Shown: positions 55,551 to 64,000 of the stretch, one piece after another
Position numbering within the stretch: the stretch's first letter is position 1
How the letters are laid out: every line of letters begins with the position of its first letter
Assembly: GCA_022824965.1 (NCBI GenBank)
Contig: JAJDYY010000002.1
Location: forward strand, 62,001-126,000
Origin: Gammaproteobacteria bacterium
GTDB taxonomy: Bacteria; Pseudomonadota; Gammaproteobacteria; UBA4575
Length of the DNA: 64,000 nt
Direction of reading: 5' to 3'
The notes under the pieces: generated by a model
What the model saw: only the letters and a program-made list of their open reading frames with translations
The model's database searches: none
What the model was told of the DNA's origin: nothing
Program-made: the position numbers and the translations under genes

Positions 55551-56465
55551 ATGGTCGCTAAAAAAACAGCCAGCCGAAAAAAAGCCGCGAACAGGAAAAA
55601 GTCGGCTGCCGGAAAACGAACGGTCGCCCGAAAGGCAGTCACTCGCAAAGCAACGGCTAAAAAGAAAACAGCTGTCAAGCGCACAAGCCCAGCGAAGAAA
55701 AGAACAGCACCCAAGCGGAAAACGGCTGCCAAAAGAAAATCAGCAACCACCAAAAAGACACCTGCGAAAAAGCGCACCGCGGCCAAAAAGTCGGTAACCC
55801 GGAAATCCGCAGCCAAAAAGAAAACCCCGGTTAGAAAAACGGCCGCCGCAGCTAAAAGACGGCCCGTTGCCAAAAAGAAAGTTGCGCCCAAGCGGAAAAC
55901 GGCCGTCAAGAAAAAGGCGCCTGCAAACCGAAAGGCTGTTGCCAAAAAACAGGCTTCTGCGAAATCCGGTTTGGAAAAAACCCATCTCATCAAGGAAGCA
56001 AAGAAGAAAAAACGTATCGAGCTGCTAAAGAAAAAACGTGCCGCCGTTGATTTACCTGTAGAAGGTGTTCCGGTGTACACCATGCACAGGGGTGAAAGTT
56101 ACATGAGCCCCAACCAGCTCGAACATTTCCGCTCAAAATTGCTGCAGTGGAAGCAGGATCTTCTCGATGAGGTCAGCCGTACTGTCGATCACATGAAAAA
56201 AGATGCAAGCCAGTTTGCCGACCCGGCAGACCGGGCAACGCAAGAAGAAGAGTTCAGTCTGGAACTACGGACACGCGACCGTGAAGGAAAGCTGGTTCGA
56301 AAAATCAACCAGACCCTGGCTTCGATCGATGCAGATGAATACGGTTACTGCGAGTCCTGCGGTGTAGAAATCGGGATAGAAAGGCTGGAAGCGCGCCCCA
56401 CGGCCACCCTGTGCATTGACTGTAAGACGCTGCAGGAAATCAAGGAAAAACAGAGCTTTACATAA
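55551..56465 (+). CDS. dksA: DksA-type transcription factor with histone-H1-like N-terminal tail
   Basis: A 304-residue protein made of two parts. Residues 1 to about 150 are lysine/alanine/threonine-rich repeats (KKTASRKKAANRKK, AAKKKTPVRKTAAAAKRR) like histone H1 tails, with no acidic residue until the end. The rest is full DksA: QDLLDEVSRTVDHMKKDASQFADPADRATQEEEFSLELRTRD, with the Asp-Asp-Ala tip motif (DPADRA) and a four-cysteine zinc finger (CESC...CIDC). DksA binds RNA polymerase with ppGpp; the tail may add DNA or RNA binding. ATG 55551 follows CCGAGAG. Long-tailed DksA proteins exist in Xanthomonas relatives, so it is unusual but not unique. Confidence 0.92.
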   Translation: MVAKKTASRKKAANRKKSAAGKRTVARKAVTRKATAKKKTAVKRTSPAKKRTAPKRKTAAKRKSATTKKTPAKKRTAAKKSVTRKSAAKKKTPVRKTAAAAKRRPVAKKKVAPKRKTAVKKKAPANRKAVAKKQASAKSGLEKTHLIKEAKKKKRIELLKKKRAAVDLPVEGVPVYTMHRGESYMSPNQLEHFRSKLLQWKQDLLDEVSRTVDHMKKDASQFADPADRATQEEEFSLELRTRDREGKLVRKINQTLASIDADEYGYCESCGVEIGIERLEARPTATLCIDCKTLQEIKEKQSFT

Positions 56466-56557
56466 CTAAATTCCAGTTTTGTAAAGCCTGGAGCTAGGTA
56501 TGGCCTGCACGTCTCGGGTAGAGAGCTGAGTCACTTCTTCCAGCAAACCATGCGAGC

Positions 56558-57655
56558 CTAGTCTGTGCTGCGTCCCCCGGGCATCGTGCTTGCATCCAGG
56601 AACTTGTCAAAGAAAATATTTTCCTTTTTCATTCCCTGCGCAACCATCACTTCAATCGCCGCATCAATCATGGGTGGCGGTCCGCACAGATAGCCCTGCG
56701 ACTCACTCAAGGACAGTTTCCCGGTCTCTACGTAGGCCGATTTGAGGTAATCTGTCACCAGCCCTCGTGCGCCTTGCCAGTCACTGTCCTCGGGTTCCAT
56801 GTTCAGGACGGGGACGAATTCAAACGAGCTGTCCGGATTCCATTTCGAGCCGATTTCTTTCATTTCTGCTAGGCAATACAGGTCTTTCTGGGTCCTGGCA
56901 CCGAACAGAAACAGACAGTCCCGCGTGATCTGTTCATTCACCGCAGACTCCAGAATTGCCTTGATGGAACTGATTCCACTGCCCCCTGCGATACAGACTA
57001 TCGGTGCCGGCTCCGGACGTAACCAGAAATGGCCGTATGGTCCCGCTACGGTGACCTTCGCATCGGTGCGGTCTTCCTTGAACAGCCATTCTGTAAACTC
57101 ACCCCCTGGGACCAGACGAACAAAAAAAGTCATTTCGTTGTCTGCCTCATTTTCAGGCGCCTTGGCAAATGAGTAGGACCGCGGACTGCTGAGGCCTGAC
57201 ACACTGATCTCAGCATACTGACCCGCAATCCCGCTGCGTTGTGGTAACGGATACAGGGACTGTACGACAATCTCCTTGATGTCATGCGTCAAGTCCGTAA
57301 TACGAACAAGCTGCCCCTCAAAGCTGACGACCTGGTGGGCATGCGATGCATCCTCCAGTTCAACCTCAACTTCAATGTCGGTTTTCAGTCGGGTCTGACA
57401 CGCAAGAATCCAGCCTTCCTTCAGCTGATCAGGGTCAAGGACATAGGTAAAATCAGTCAAAGACTTGGTTTTACCGCTTTTCAGAATACATTTACAGGAA
57501 GTACAGCTTCCTACGCGGCAGTCATGTGGCCAGGGGATTCCCAGTTCCAAGGCTGCATTCAGCAAATTGTCCCCAGCCTTTACTGTAAACCGGTGCTCTC
57601 CGGAATTGATATCCGCTTGCCGGTCTTTATTGCTGCTGCCAAAAAATTTAAACAT
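56558..57655 (-). CDS. 2Fe-2S ferredoxin-FAD reductase (oxygenase reductase type)
   Basis: A 365-residue electron-transfer protein. The N-terminal plant-type ferredoxin has CRVGSCTSCKC and a later Cys in ACQTRLKTD. Next comes an FAD domain (SSPRSYSFAKAP) and an NAD(P)H domain (PIVCIAGGSGISSIKAIL and GYLCGPPPMIDAAIEV). This order is that of the reductases of soluble methane monooxygenase and phenol hydroxylase, and of stand-alone reductases. No oxygenase component is adjacent, so the partner is unknown. It is convergent with dksA. Confidence 0.88.
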   Translation of the reverse strand: MFKFFGSSNKDRQADINSGEHRFTVKAGDNLLNAALELGIPWPHDCRVGSCTSCKCILKSGKTKSLTDFTYVLDPDQLKEGWILACQTRLKTDIEVEVELEDASHAHQVVSFEGQLVRITDLTHDIKEIVVQSLYPLPQRSGIAGQYAEISVSGLSSPRSYSFAKAPENEADNEMTFFVRLVPGGEFTEWLFKEDRTDAKVTVAGPYGHFWLRPEPAPIVCIAGGSGISSIKAILESAVNEQITRDCLFLFGARTQKDLYCLAEMKEIGSKWNPDSSFEFVPVLNMEPEDSDWQGARGLVTDYLKSAYVETGKLSLSESQGYLCGPPPMIDAAIEVMVAQGMKKENIFFDKFLDASTMPGGRSTD

Positions 57656-58162
57656 GATCCCTGAACCGAGGCTGGCATTTAATCGGGTGCTGCAAATACC
57701 AACTATATGAACTCGAAGGGTGCGCTTTTAAACGTGAATCAAAGTGTTTTCTACCATCCCTGATTTAACATCATCTGCCAGTAGCAGACAAGCTGAAGGG
57801 ACGCCCCCTTCAGCGCTTGGCTCGATTACAACAATCCCCTGCCTATGAACACCCTCGCATCACGGGGCGATTTTCATACTTCGGAGTAGGAGCCTGCCGG
57901 CATAAACCCAGCTGATCAATCAGACGATCACTACAGGCCCGTCGACTTTGCCTGTTTACACCTTGCCGACAACAGTTCCCAGTGTCTAATGCTCCGGAAT
58001 TTCAGGGGAAGGCATGGCCGACCCACCGGGTCTCAAGCCGTCCCCTTTACAAGGGAACTTCAACAAGCAGCACGCGCAGGCCAAGTGCAATTTGCGACGG
58101 CCCTCCCCGGCTTAGGGGAATCAGTTGGTTGCTTTCAGTACCGTGTACTGCAACTAAGGCTG
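57656..58162. other. 500-base gap between the reductase and the short ferredoxin gene
   Basis: No frame with family likeness in either strand. A hairpin is at 57793-57813. It also holds the reductase promoter, which should lie near 57660-57760. Confidence 0.5.
57793..57813. terminator. Hairpin, possible terminator of the short ferredoxin gene
   Basis: CTGAAGGG, loop ACGCC, CCCTTCAG: perfect 8-bp stem, no T run on either side. Function uncertain. Confidence 0.3.
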
Positions 58163-58342
58163 CTATTCCTCTATCTGCAATGCTCCAGATGGGCACTTAG
58201 AGACGGTTTCACGAATCTCTGCCTCAGGCGCTGCACTTGTATCAATTACAAATTGTCCGTCTTCCACCTTGAACACCGTAGGGGAACCTTTCACACATTC
58301 TCCGGCGTGAATACAGGTATTTCCGTCATATGTTACTTTCAT
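58163..58342 (-). CDS. Small 4Fe-4S mono-cluster ferredoxin-like protein (59 aa)
   Basis: A 59-residue protein, MKVTYDGNTCIHAGECVKGS with ending ETVSKCPSGALQIEE. The CX5C ... CP pattern (CIHAGEC ... CPSGAL) belongs to the divergent 4Fe-4S domain also seen in YjdI and cytochrome P450-linked ferredoxins. A strong ribosome site (GGAGGAAA) lies 8 bases before the ATG. Only three cysteines are visible, fitting a 3Fe-4S cluster or a site completed by another residue. It shares its strand with the 2Fe-2S reductase but is 500 bases away. Confidence 0.8.
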   Translation of the reverse strand: MKVTYDGNTCIHAGECVKGSPTVFKVEDGQFVIDTSAAPEAEIRETVSKCPSGALQIEE

Positions 58343-58634
58343 CGTAAGTTTCCTCCATCTTACTTTTGGACCAACTTGACTGTTTGCGGCCGTGATTTTT
58401 TAAGTAGTTATAGCTCCCTCAAAAGACACACTTTTGTTACCCGCTCTACAACGCGAAATGAAATCAGGGGGCATTAAGTGTAATCGCTCAGAAGTATATC
58501 ACCCTTGCACATTCAAAGGTAATGTCGCCCGGACAGAGCGTGCAGACAGCCTGACTCGATACCGGCATCAGGTAATCGCACCGTTTCAGATCAGGCGGAC
58601 ATACTTGCCCACACCAAGAGTAAAGATAGACCTG
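58343..58634. other. Intergenic region upstream of the short ferredoxin
   Basis: About 290 bases. No gene, RNA or terminator was recognised. Confidence 0.4.
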
Positions 58635-59048
58635 TTAATTCTGTTTGGCATCAAATTCCAAAGAAACAGAATTAATGCAGTATCTAAGATGCGTAGGGGG
58701 AGGCCCGTCGTTGAACACATGCCCCAGGTGGGAGTTACAACTGCTGCAAATCACCTCGGTAGCCCGGCTGAACAGTCCAAGATCTGGACGTGTAGCTACA
58801 CTTTGTTCACCCAAAGGCTGCCAGAAACTTGGCCAGCCAGTACCTGAATCATACTTGGTTTGAGAATCAAACAATGGTGCCTTGCAGCATACGCACCGAT
58901 AAATGCCGGCATCCTTGTGATTCCAGTATTCACCGCTAAAAGGAGGCTCTGTACCTTTTTGTCTGCACACCCAGAACTGTTCAGGTGTCAGTTGCTGACG
59001 CCATTCTTTTTTTGATTTTTTGACCTTTGTCAAGGTATCGAAAACCAA
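58635..59048 (-). CDS. msrB: Peptide methionine-R-sulfoxide reductase
   Basis: A 137-residue repair enzyme for oxidised methionine. It has the zinc cysteines CVCC and CSSC, WPSFWQPL, and the catalytic cysteine in HLRYCINSVSLEFD. The start is uncertain: TTG at 59048 or at 59033. It follows pnp by 21 bases on the same strand, an unusual partner. Confidence 0.93.
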   Translation of the reverse strand: MVFDTLTKVKKSKKEWRQQLTPEQFWVCRQKGTEPPFSGEYWNHKDAGIYRCVCCKAPLFDSQTKYDSGTGWPSFWQPLGEQSVATRPDLGLFSRATEVICSSCNSHLGHVFNDGPPPTHLRYCINSVSLEFDAKQN

Positions 59049-59069
59049 GGCGGCCTGTGGAACACGAGA

Positions 59070-61160
59070 TTACGAATACTCATTCTCAATGGCTTTCATG
59101 CTTAGCCTGACGCGGCCCTGCTTGTCAATTTCAAGCACCTTCACCTTGATGATATCGCCTTCAGAAAGTTCGTCTGCCACGCTGTCGACTCTCTGATGAG
59201 AGATTTGGGAAATATGAACAAGTCCATCCTTGCCCGGCAACACGCTGACGAAAGCTCCGAAATCCATGATCTTCACGACTTTCCCCTCATAGATCTTGCC
59301 GACTTCCACATCGGCCGTGATCTCTTCGATTCGGCGTTTGGCATCATCTCCTGCAGCCTTGTCCACTGATGCAATGCGAACGACCCCGTCATCGTCGATG
59401 TCTATGGTAGTTCCCGTCTCTTCTGTCAGGGCACGTATGGTTGCACCCCCCTTACCAATAACGTCACGTATCTTATCGGGGTTGATCTTGAGGACCGTGA
59501 ACCGTGGCGCATGCTCGGACATCTCCTGTCTCGGGGCTGGAATGACCGCATTCATTTCTCCGAGGATATGCGACAACCCTTCACACGCTTGCTTGAGTGC
59601 AATCTCCATAATCTCCCGCGTGATACCTTCAATCTTGATATCCATTTGCAGTGCGGTGATGCCCTGTTCGGTTCCTGCCACTTTGAAATCCATGTCGCCC
59701 AGGTGATCCTCATCGCCAAGGATATCCGTGAGGACTGCAAAACTTTCACCCTCCTTGATCAGACCCATTGCAATTCCCGCGACAGGTGCCTTGACGGGGA
59801 CTCCTGAGTCCATCAGGGAAAGGCTGGTACCGCAAACACTGGCCATGGAGCTCGAACCGTTTGATTCCGTAATTTCAGACACCACCCTGATTACATAAGG
59901 GAAGTCATCTTCGGCTGGAACCACAGCCCGTATGCCACGCTTGGCCAGTTTTCCATGCCCGATCTCCCGGCGTTTTGGCGATCCGACCATACCGGTTTCT
60001 CCCACACAGTAAGGTGGGAAATTGTAGTGCAGCATGAAGTTGTCCTTGAACTCGCCCTCGATGGCATCCACCACCTGTGCATCCCGGCTTGTACCCAAGG
60101 TTGTAGCAACCAAGGCCTGGGTCTCTCCACGCGTGAAAAGCGCACTGCCATGGACTCGGGGCAATATCCCTACCCGAATGCCGATGGGGCGAACCGTATT
60201 ATTGTCGCGTCCATCGATGCGGGGCTTGCCATCCAGGACCCGGCTGCGCACGATATCTTTCTCAAGCTTGCTGAAGGCCCCAAGGACCTCCGCTTCACCT
60301 GAACCCTTGGCCTCACTGGTCAGGGAGTCCAGCAGTTGGCTGCGTATTTCACCTACCTTGTTCTGGCGTTCGACCTTTTCGGCAATCTGGTAGGCCTCAC
60401 CGAGGCTTTCACGACACTGGCCATTGACCTTGTCAACCACGGATTCATCCGCGTGCGGGGCTTGCCAGTCCCATGCCGGCTTGCCGGCTTCCTTCGCAAA
60501 CTCCTTGATTGCCTGAATGGCATTCTGAAGTTGCTCATGACCAAACATTACTGCACCCAGCATCGTTTCTTGTGGAAGGATGTCCGCTTCGGATTCCACC
60601 ATCAGAACTGCACTCTCGGTGCCGGCGACAACCAGGTCCAGCCTGGAATTTTTCAACTGGTAGTTGTCCGGGTTCAGCACGTAGTTGCCGTCCACGTAGC
60701 CCACTCTGGCTGCACCTATCGTCCCATTGAAGGGTATTCCGGAAATTGCCAATGCAGCAGAGGCGCCGAGCAGGGCCGGGACATCCGGATCAATGGCCGT
60801 GTTCATCGATACCACCGTGGCAATGATTTGAACTTCGTTAAGAAAGCCCTTGGGAAACATCGGCCGCAGCGGGCGGTCAATGAGCCGTGAGGTCAGCGTT
60901 TCCTTTTCGGACGGACGGCCTTCTCGCTTGAAGAAACCGCCAGGTATCTTGCCTGCCGCATACGTCTTTTCCTGATAATTGATAGTCAGCGGAAAGAAAT
61001 CCCGGTTAGGGTCAGGTTCCTTCCTGGCAACCGCTGTGACCAGAACCGATGTCTCGCCCATGTCGACAAGCACGGCACCATCTGCCTGACGCGCAATTTC
61101 ACCAGTCTCCAATGTGACAAGGTGATCCCCGTATGTAAACGACTTCGTAATTTTACTCAC
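59070..61160 (-). CDS. pnp: Polyribonucleotide nucleotidyltransferase
   Basis: A 696-residue phosphorolytic RNase with two RNase PH domains ([14 protein letters not shown] and [19 protein letters not shown] block), a KH domain ([21 protein letters not shown]) and a C-terminal S1 domain ([21 protein letters not shown]). Part of infB-rbfA-truB-rpsO-pnp. Confidence 0.98.
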   Translation of the reverse strand: MSKITKSFTYGDHLVTLETGEIARQADGAVLVDMGETSVLVTAVARKEPDPNRDFFPLTINYQEKTYAAGKIPGGFFKREGRPSEKETLTSRLIDRPLRPMFPKGFLNEVQIIATVVSMNTAIDPDVPALLGASAALAISGIPFNGTIGAARVGYVDGNYVLNPDNYQLKNSRLDLVVAGTESAVLMVESEADILPQETMLGAVMFGHEQLQNAIQAIKEFAKEAGKPAWDWQAPHADESVVDKVNGQCRESLGEAYQIAEKVERQNKVGEIRSQLLDSLTSEAKGSGEAEVLGAFSKLEKDIVRSRVLDGKPRIDGRDNNTVRPIGIRVGILPRVHGSALFTRGETQALVATTLGTSRDAQVVDAIEGEFKDNFMLHYNFPPYCVGETGMVGSPKRREIGHGKLAKRGIRAVVPAEDDFPYVIRVVSEITESNGSSSMASVCGTSLSLMDSGVPVKAPVAGIAMGLIKEGESFAVLTDILGDEDHLGDMDFKVAGTEQGITALQMDIKIEGITREIMEIALKQACEGLSHILGEMNAVIPAPRQEMSEHAPRFTVLKINPDKIRDVIGKGGATIRALTEETGTTIDIDDDGVVRIASVDKAAGDDAKRRIEEITADVEVGKIYEGKVVKIMDFGAFVSVLPGKDGLVHISQISHQRVDSVADELSEGDIIKVKVLEIDKQGRVRLSMKAIENEYS

Positions 61161-61214
61161 TGTTTAATTCCATTTATTGAATAGCTGATTGAAAACACAT
61201 GTTCATGAAGGCAG

Positions 61215-61231
61215 CAGCCCGCACTGGGCTG
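61215..61231. promoter_or_regulatory. Hairpin in the rpsO-pnp gap
   Basis: CAGCCC/GGGCTG with loop GCACT, 55 bases before the pnp start. In other gammaproteobacteria this gap holds the rpsO terminator and the RNase III-cut pnp leader. Which role applies here is not clear. Confidence 0.35.
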
Positions 61232-61314
61232 TGAAATAGATGCATGCTGAAATTTTTGCACACCCCTCATTACTTACTTGCCAACTTCCCCCTGCCAATA
61301 TGAGGGGCCAACAG

Positions 61315-61584
61315 TTAGCGCCTTAACCCAAGAGAACTGATCAGTTCCTGGTATTTTTTCTGATTTTTTTTGCGCAAGTAATCAAGAAGTTTGCGACGTC
61401 GATTTACCATCTTCAGTAAACCATGGCGAGAATGATGGTCTTTCTTGTGTGTCTCGAGATGCCCGCTTAAATGTGAGATACGCGCAGACAAAAGTGCAAC
61501 TTGCACTTCAGGGGAACCGGTATCGGTTTTATCGCGCTGATACTCCTCAACAATCTTTGATTTTTCTGCTGCAACAAATGCCAT
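61315..61584 (-). CDS. rpsO: Ribosomal protein S15
   Basis: An 89-residue protein with [55 protein letters not shown], a standard S15. Located upstream of pnp as usual. Confidence 0.99.
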   Translation of the reverse strand: MAFVAAEKSKIVEEYQRDKTDTGSPEVQVALLSARISHLSGHLETHKKDHHSRHGLLKMVNRRRKLLDYLRKKNQKKYQELISSLGLRR

Positions 61585-61737
61585 GTCTTTGTATTGCCTG
61601 TTTCACCACTTGCTTGTCGATACGTTTAACCTGTGTATGGGCGGCGATTCTACCATGTAAGCCCTTACAAACAAGGATAAATATGTAAGGCCTGATCTGG
61701 CTGCATGATCACTGCACCAGGGTCACGTTTCACAACT

Positions 61738-62646
61738 TCAACTCAGGCGTTTGGAAACGATACGCCCATCGCCCAGAACGGTGCCTACTCCATAAAACCG
61801 GTTGCTCACATCATAAATTCTGACGATTTCCCCTGGAGGAGGTTCCTGCATCCGGACGGCACGACCGTGGCGGGCCGCTTCCATCATGGATTCGTCAAAT
61901 GCCAAGGCGGGCCAGGACTGCAGGGCAGCATCGACGGGCAGCAACAATACATCCAGTGCAGAAAAATCCGTATCGGCGGATTCCTCCAGCTGTTGCAGCG
62001 AGCACATTGACGGGTCCACGAACGGGCCAAGTCCTGTACGTCTCAATTCGACGACATGAGCACCGCAACCCAGATCCTTACCCAGATCCTCGGCCAGGGT
62101 CCGGACGTAGGTCCCTTTCGAGCAGTGCACGTCAACAGATACGAGGTCGCCATCCCTTTGAGTGACTTCCAGCCGGTGTACCTTGACCCCTCTTGGGGAA
62201 CGCGCAACCTCAACCCCCTGTCTGGCCAGCCGGTATAACCGGGTTCCCTGATGCTTTACGGCAGAATACATGGGCGGGACCTGCTCGATATCACCGGTCA
62301 GACGCCTGATGGCGTGCTGGAGCTGTACATCGGTCACTGCGGAGGCATCCTGTTCACGGGTGATGCGACCGTCTGCATCGCCCGTATCCGTCGTTGTACC
62401 CAGTTTCAGCAGAACTCTGTAATGCTTGTCCGAAGTTAATAAAAAGTCGGAAATTTTTGTAGCTCGTCCAAAACAGACGATCAGTAAACCCGTGGCAAGC
62501 GGGTCCAGGCTTCCGGTATGGCCGGCCTTGTCCGCATTGAAAATCCTTTTAACCTTTTGCAAGGCCAGATTGGAAGTCATGCCGGGTGGCTTGTCCAGAA
62601 GCAGCAAGCCGTTGAGTGTGCGCCCCTTGCGCCTGCGCCTGGGCAT
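61738..62646 (-). CDS. truB: tRNA pseudouridine(55) synthase
   Basis: A 302-residue enzyme with the catalytic Asp in AGHTGSLDPLATGLL and LDKPPGMTSN. The C-terminal PUA-like part is present (LAFDESMMEAARHGRAVRM). Overlaps none; 3 bases after rbfA. Confidence 0.97.
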   Translation of the reverse strand: MPRRRRKGRTLNGLLLLDKPPGMTSNLALQKVKRIFNADKAGHTGSLDPLATGLLIVCFGRATKISDFLLTSDKHYRVLLKLGTTTDTGDADGRITREQDASAVTDVQLQHAIRRLTGDIEQVPPMYSAVKHQGTRLYRLARQGVEVARSPRGVKVHRLEVTQRDGDLVSVDVHCSKGTYVRTLAEDLGKDLGCGAHVVELRRTGLGPFVDPSMCSLQQLEESADTDFSALDVLLLPVDAALQSWPALAFDESMMEAARHGRAVRMQEPPPGEIVRIYDVSNRFYGVGTVLGDGRIVSKRLS

Positions 62647-62649
62647 GAC

Positions 62650-63000
62650 TTAGCGGTTGACGCTGCTTTCAATCAGCTTTTCAATGCGCTCGCTCTTGGC
62701 CTCGGTATCGTCAACGATAAAGCGCAGCCGCGGAATTTTACGCAGATTCAGCCGGTTGCTCAGTCTGGTGCGTAAAAAGCCGCTGGCACTTTGCAGGCCT
62801 TTCAGGCTTTCGGTCGCATCCTGTGTGATGTCCAGATGGCTGAAATACACTTTGGCCAGACTGAGATCCTTGCTGACCACAATATCGTAAATGACGATTT
62901 CAGGAATCCGGGGGTCCTTGACTTCGGCACGCAACAATGCAGTCAGTTCGCGGGTCAGCTGTTCCCCGATGCGCAGCGTTCTGAAAGATTCCTGTTGCAT
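62650..63000 (-). CDS. rbfA: Ribosome-binding factor A
   Basis: A 116-residue 30S maturation factor: RTLRIGEQLTRELTALLRAEVKDPRIP and LAKVYFSHLDI, typical RbfA. Between infB and truB. Confidence 0.96.
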   Translation of the reverse strand: MQQESFRTLRIGEQLTRELTALLRAEVKDPRIPEIVIYDIVVSKDLSLAKVYFSHLDITQDATESLKGLQSASGFLRTRLSNRLNLRKIPRLRFIVDDTEAKSERIEKLIESSVNR

Positions 63001-63024
63001 TTGACCAAGGGGTGATCCGGAATG

Positions 63025-64000
63025 CTAGATGGAACGGGCAACTTCCGTACGCTCGTAGACCTCGATCTGGTCTCCTACCTGAACATCGTTGTAGTTTTTT
63101 ACCGCGATTCCACATTCCGTACCCGCACGCACCTCGTTCACGTCATCCTTGTGGCGGCGCAATGACTCGAGTTCGCCTTCATATATCACGACGTTGTCGC
63201 GCAAAACGCGGATGGGGTTGCCGCGCTTGATGGATCCTTCCATCACCTGGGTGCCTGCAACTGCACCCATCTTGGATGATTTGAAGACCTCCTTGACCTG
63301 GGCAAGCCCGACAATCTCTTCGCGCAGTTCCGGCGTAAGCAGCCCGCTGATGGCCATTTTCACATCGTCGATCGTTTCGTAAATGATGCTGTAGTAGCGG
63401 ATATCGATGCCGAGCTCGGCAGCCGCACGTTTTGCGGCATTGTCAGCACGTACATTGAAGCCGATCACAATGGCTTGTGAGGCACCCGCCAGATTGATGT
63501 CCGATTCATTGATTCCCCCGACACTGGCCATCACAATCTTGACTTCTACCTCGTCTGTGGAGAGCTTTTCCAGCGAATCACGCAACGCCTCAGCACTGCC
63601 CTGTACATCGGCCTTGATCAGGACATTGATGGAGGCTGCGGCATCCTCACCCACCCGGGTGAAGATATTTTCCAGTTTGGATGCCTGCTGTACGGCAAAT
63701 CGGCTGTCCCTTGATTTGCTTTTGCGCAAGCCGACGATCTCGCGCACCTTGCGTTCGTCCGTGACCACGATTGCCTCATCTCCTGCATTGGCCACACCGG
63801 ACAGTCCCAGTACCGCAACGGGAGTCGAGGGGCCTGCTGTTTCCACTTCCTGACCGTGTTCGTCAAATATGGCCCGTACGCGCCCGAATTCCTCCCCGGT
63901 CAGCAGCATGTTGCCCTTGGAAAGGCAGCCCTGCTGCACCAGAATGGTGGTTACCGGACCCCGCCCCTTGTCCAGGGCAGACTCGACCACCACGCCTGTT
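63025..64000 (-). CDS. infB: Translation initiation factor IF-2, C-terminal part (partial)
   Basis: At least 325 residues of the C-terminal half run off the right edge. Domain II and III parts are seen: [60 protein letters not shown], ending [24 protein letters not shown]. The GTPase domain lies outside the window. Confidence 0.97.
   Translation of the reverse strand, partial: TGVVVESALDKGRGPVTTILVQQGCLSKGNMLLTGEEFGRVRAIFDEHGQEVETAGPSTPVAVLGLSGVANAGDEAIVVTDERKVREIVGLRKSKSRDSRFAVQQASKLENIFTRVGEDAAASINVLIKADVQGSAEALRDSLEKLSTDEVEVKIVMASVGGINESDINLAGASQAIVIGFNVRADNAAKRAAAELGIDIRYYSIIYETIDDVKMAISGLLTPELREEIVGLAQVKEVFKSSKMGAVAGTQVMEGSIKRGNPIRVLRDNVVIYEGELESLRRHKDDVNEVRAGTECGIAVKNYNDVQVGDQIEVYERTEVARSI

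Noticed and set aside
55511..56083. Phenylalanine-rich minus-strand frame over the DksA tail
   Set aside because: It only reflects the lysine codons of the tail read backwards; no start signal.
57982..58477. Plus-strand frames across the 500-base gap and short ferredoxin
   Set aside because: No family likeness; they run antisense to a gene with good ribosome site and cysteine motif.

Overview
The window is about 64 kb of a gammaproteobacterial chromosome. Gene order and protein type fit this group: 4.5S RNA beside dnaX-ybaB-recR, rpoE-rseA-rseB-mucD-lepA, infB-rbfA-truB-rpsO-pnp and guaB-guaA. It is not a standard enteric genome. It carries an almost complete tetrahydromethanopterin/methanofuran (H4MPT/MFR) C1 pathway and a methanethiol-oxidase operon. 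These suggest a sulfur-oxidising or methylotrophic gammaproteobacterium that can burn C1 units from methylated sulfur compounds. The exact genus cannot be read from the sequence.

Layout. 1-433 is the start of an RND/MMPL exporter that runs off the left edge. 490-4492 (minus) is a methanofuran/pterin precursor block: amino-acid-kinase MfnE-like, pabB, MfnF-like, ATP-grasp MfnD-like. A divergent HisA-like gene lies at 4502-5209. 5330-12124 (minus) is the H4MPT block: 79-aa unknown, mptG, mtdB, ATP-grasp, mch, RimK-like ligase, CitG-like, fae, ending in a strong terminator. 12198-21226 (minus) holds cysS, a small dimeric-barrel protein, ferredoxin-NADP reductase, 7Fe ferredoxin, fhcC, fhcD, fhcA, fhcB and a FwdD-like molybdopterin-binding subunit. 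21489-23205 has an outer-membrane barrel protein and a DUF4242 protein. 23284-27532 (minus) is mtoX-sco-mauG-tlpA. 27813-29152 has a pterin-carbinolamine dehydratase and folD. 29512-29832 is an orphan Cys/Gly repeat peptide resembling HvfA-type metallophore precursors. 30171 onward is mainly housekeeping: folP, a lactamase-fold protein, lepA, the sigma-E/AlgU locus, nadB, orn, recR-ybaB-dnaX-SRP RNA, a CPA2 antiporter, tRNA-Ser(GGA), icd, aceA, rraA-like, tadA, guaA, guaB, xseA, a DksA with a histone-like tail, a flavin reductase, a short ferredoxin, msrB, pnp, rpsO, truB, rbfA and partial infB.

How the genes work together (inference). Periplasmic MtoX would release formaldehyde from methanethiol. 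Fae captures it on H4MPT, MtdB and Mch oxidise it to formyl-H4MPT, and FhcD/Ftr moves the formyl group to methanofuran. The FhcABC complex then releases it. The separate FwdD-like subunit, the cysteine motifs of FhcB and the adjoining ferredoxin and ferredoxin-NADP reductase raise the possibility that this complex is a true formylmethanofuran dehydrogenase rather than the hydrolase known from methylotrophs. The same minus-strand block supplies genes for both cofactors. No methanol or methane oxidation gene, transposon, CRISPR array or phage gene was seen.
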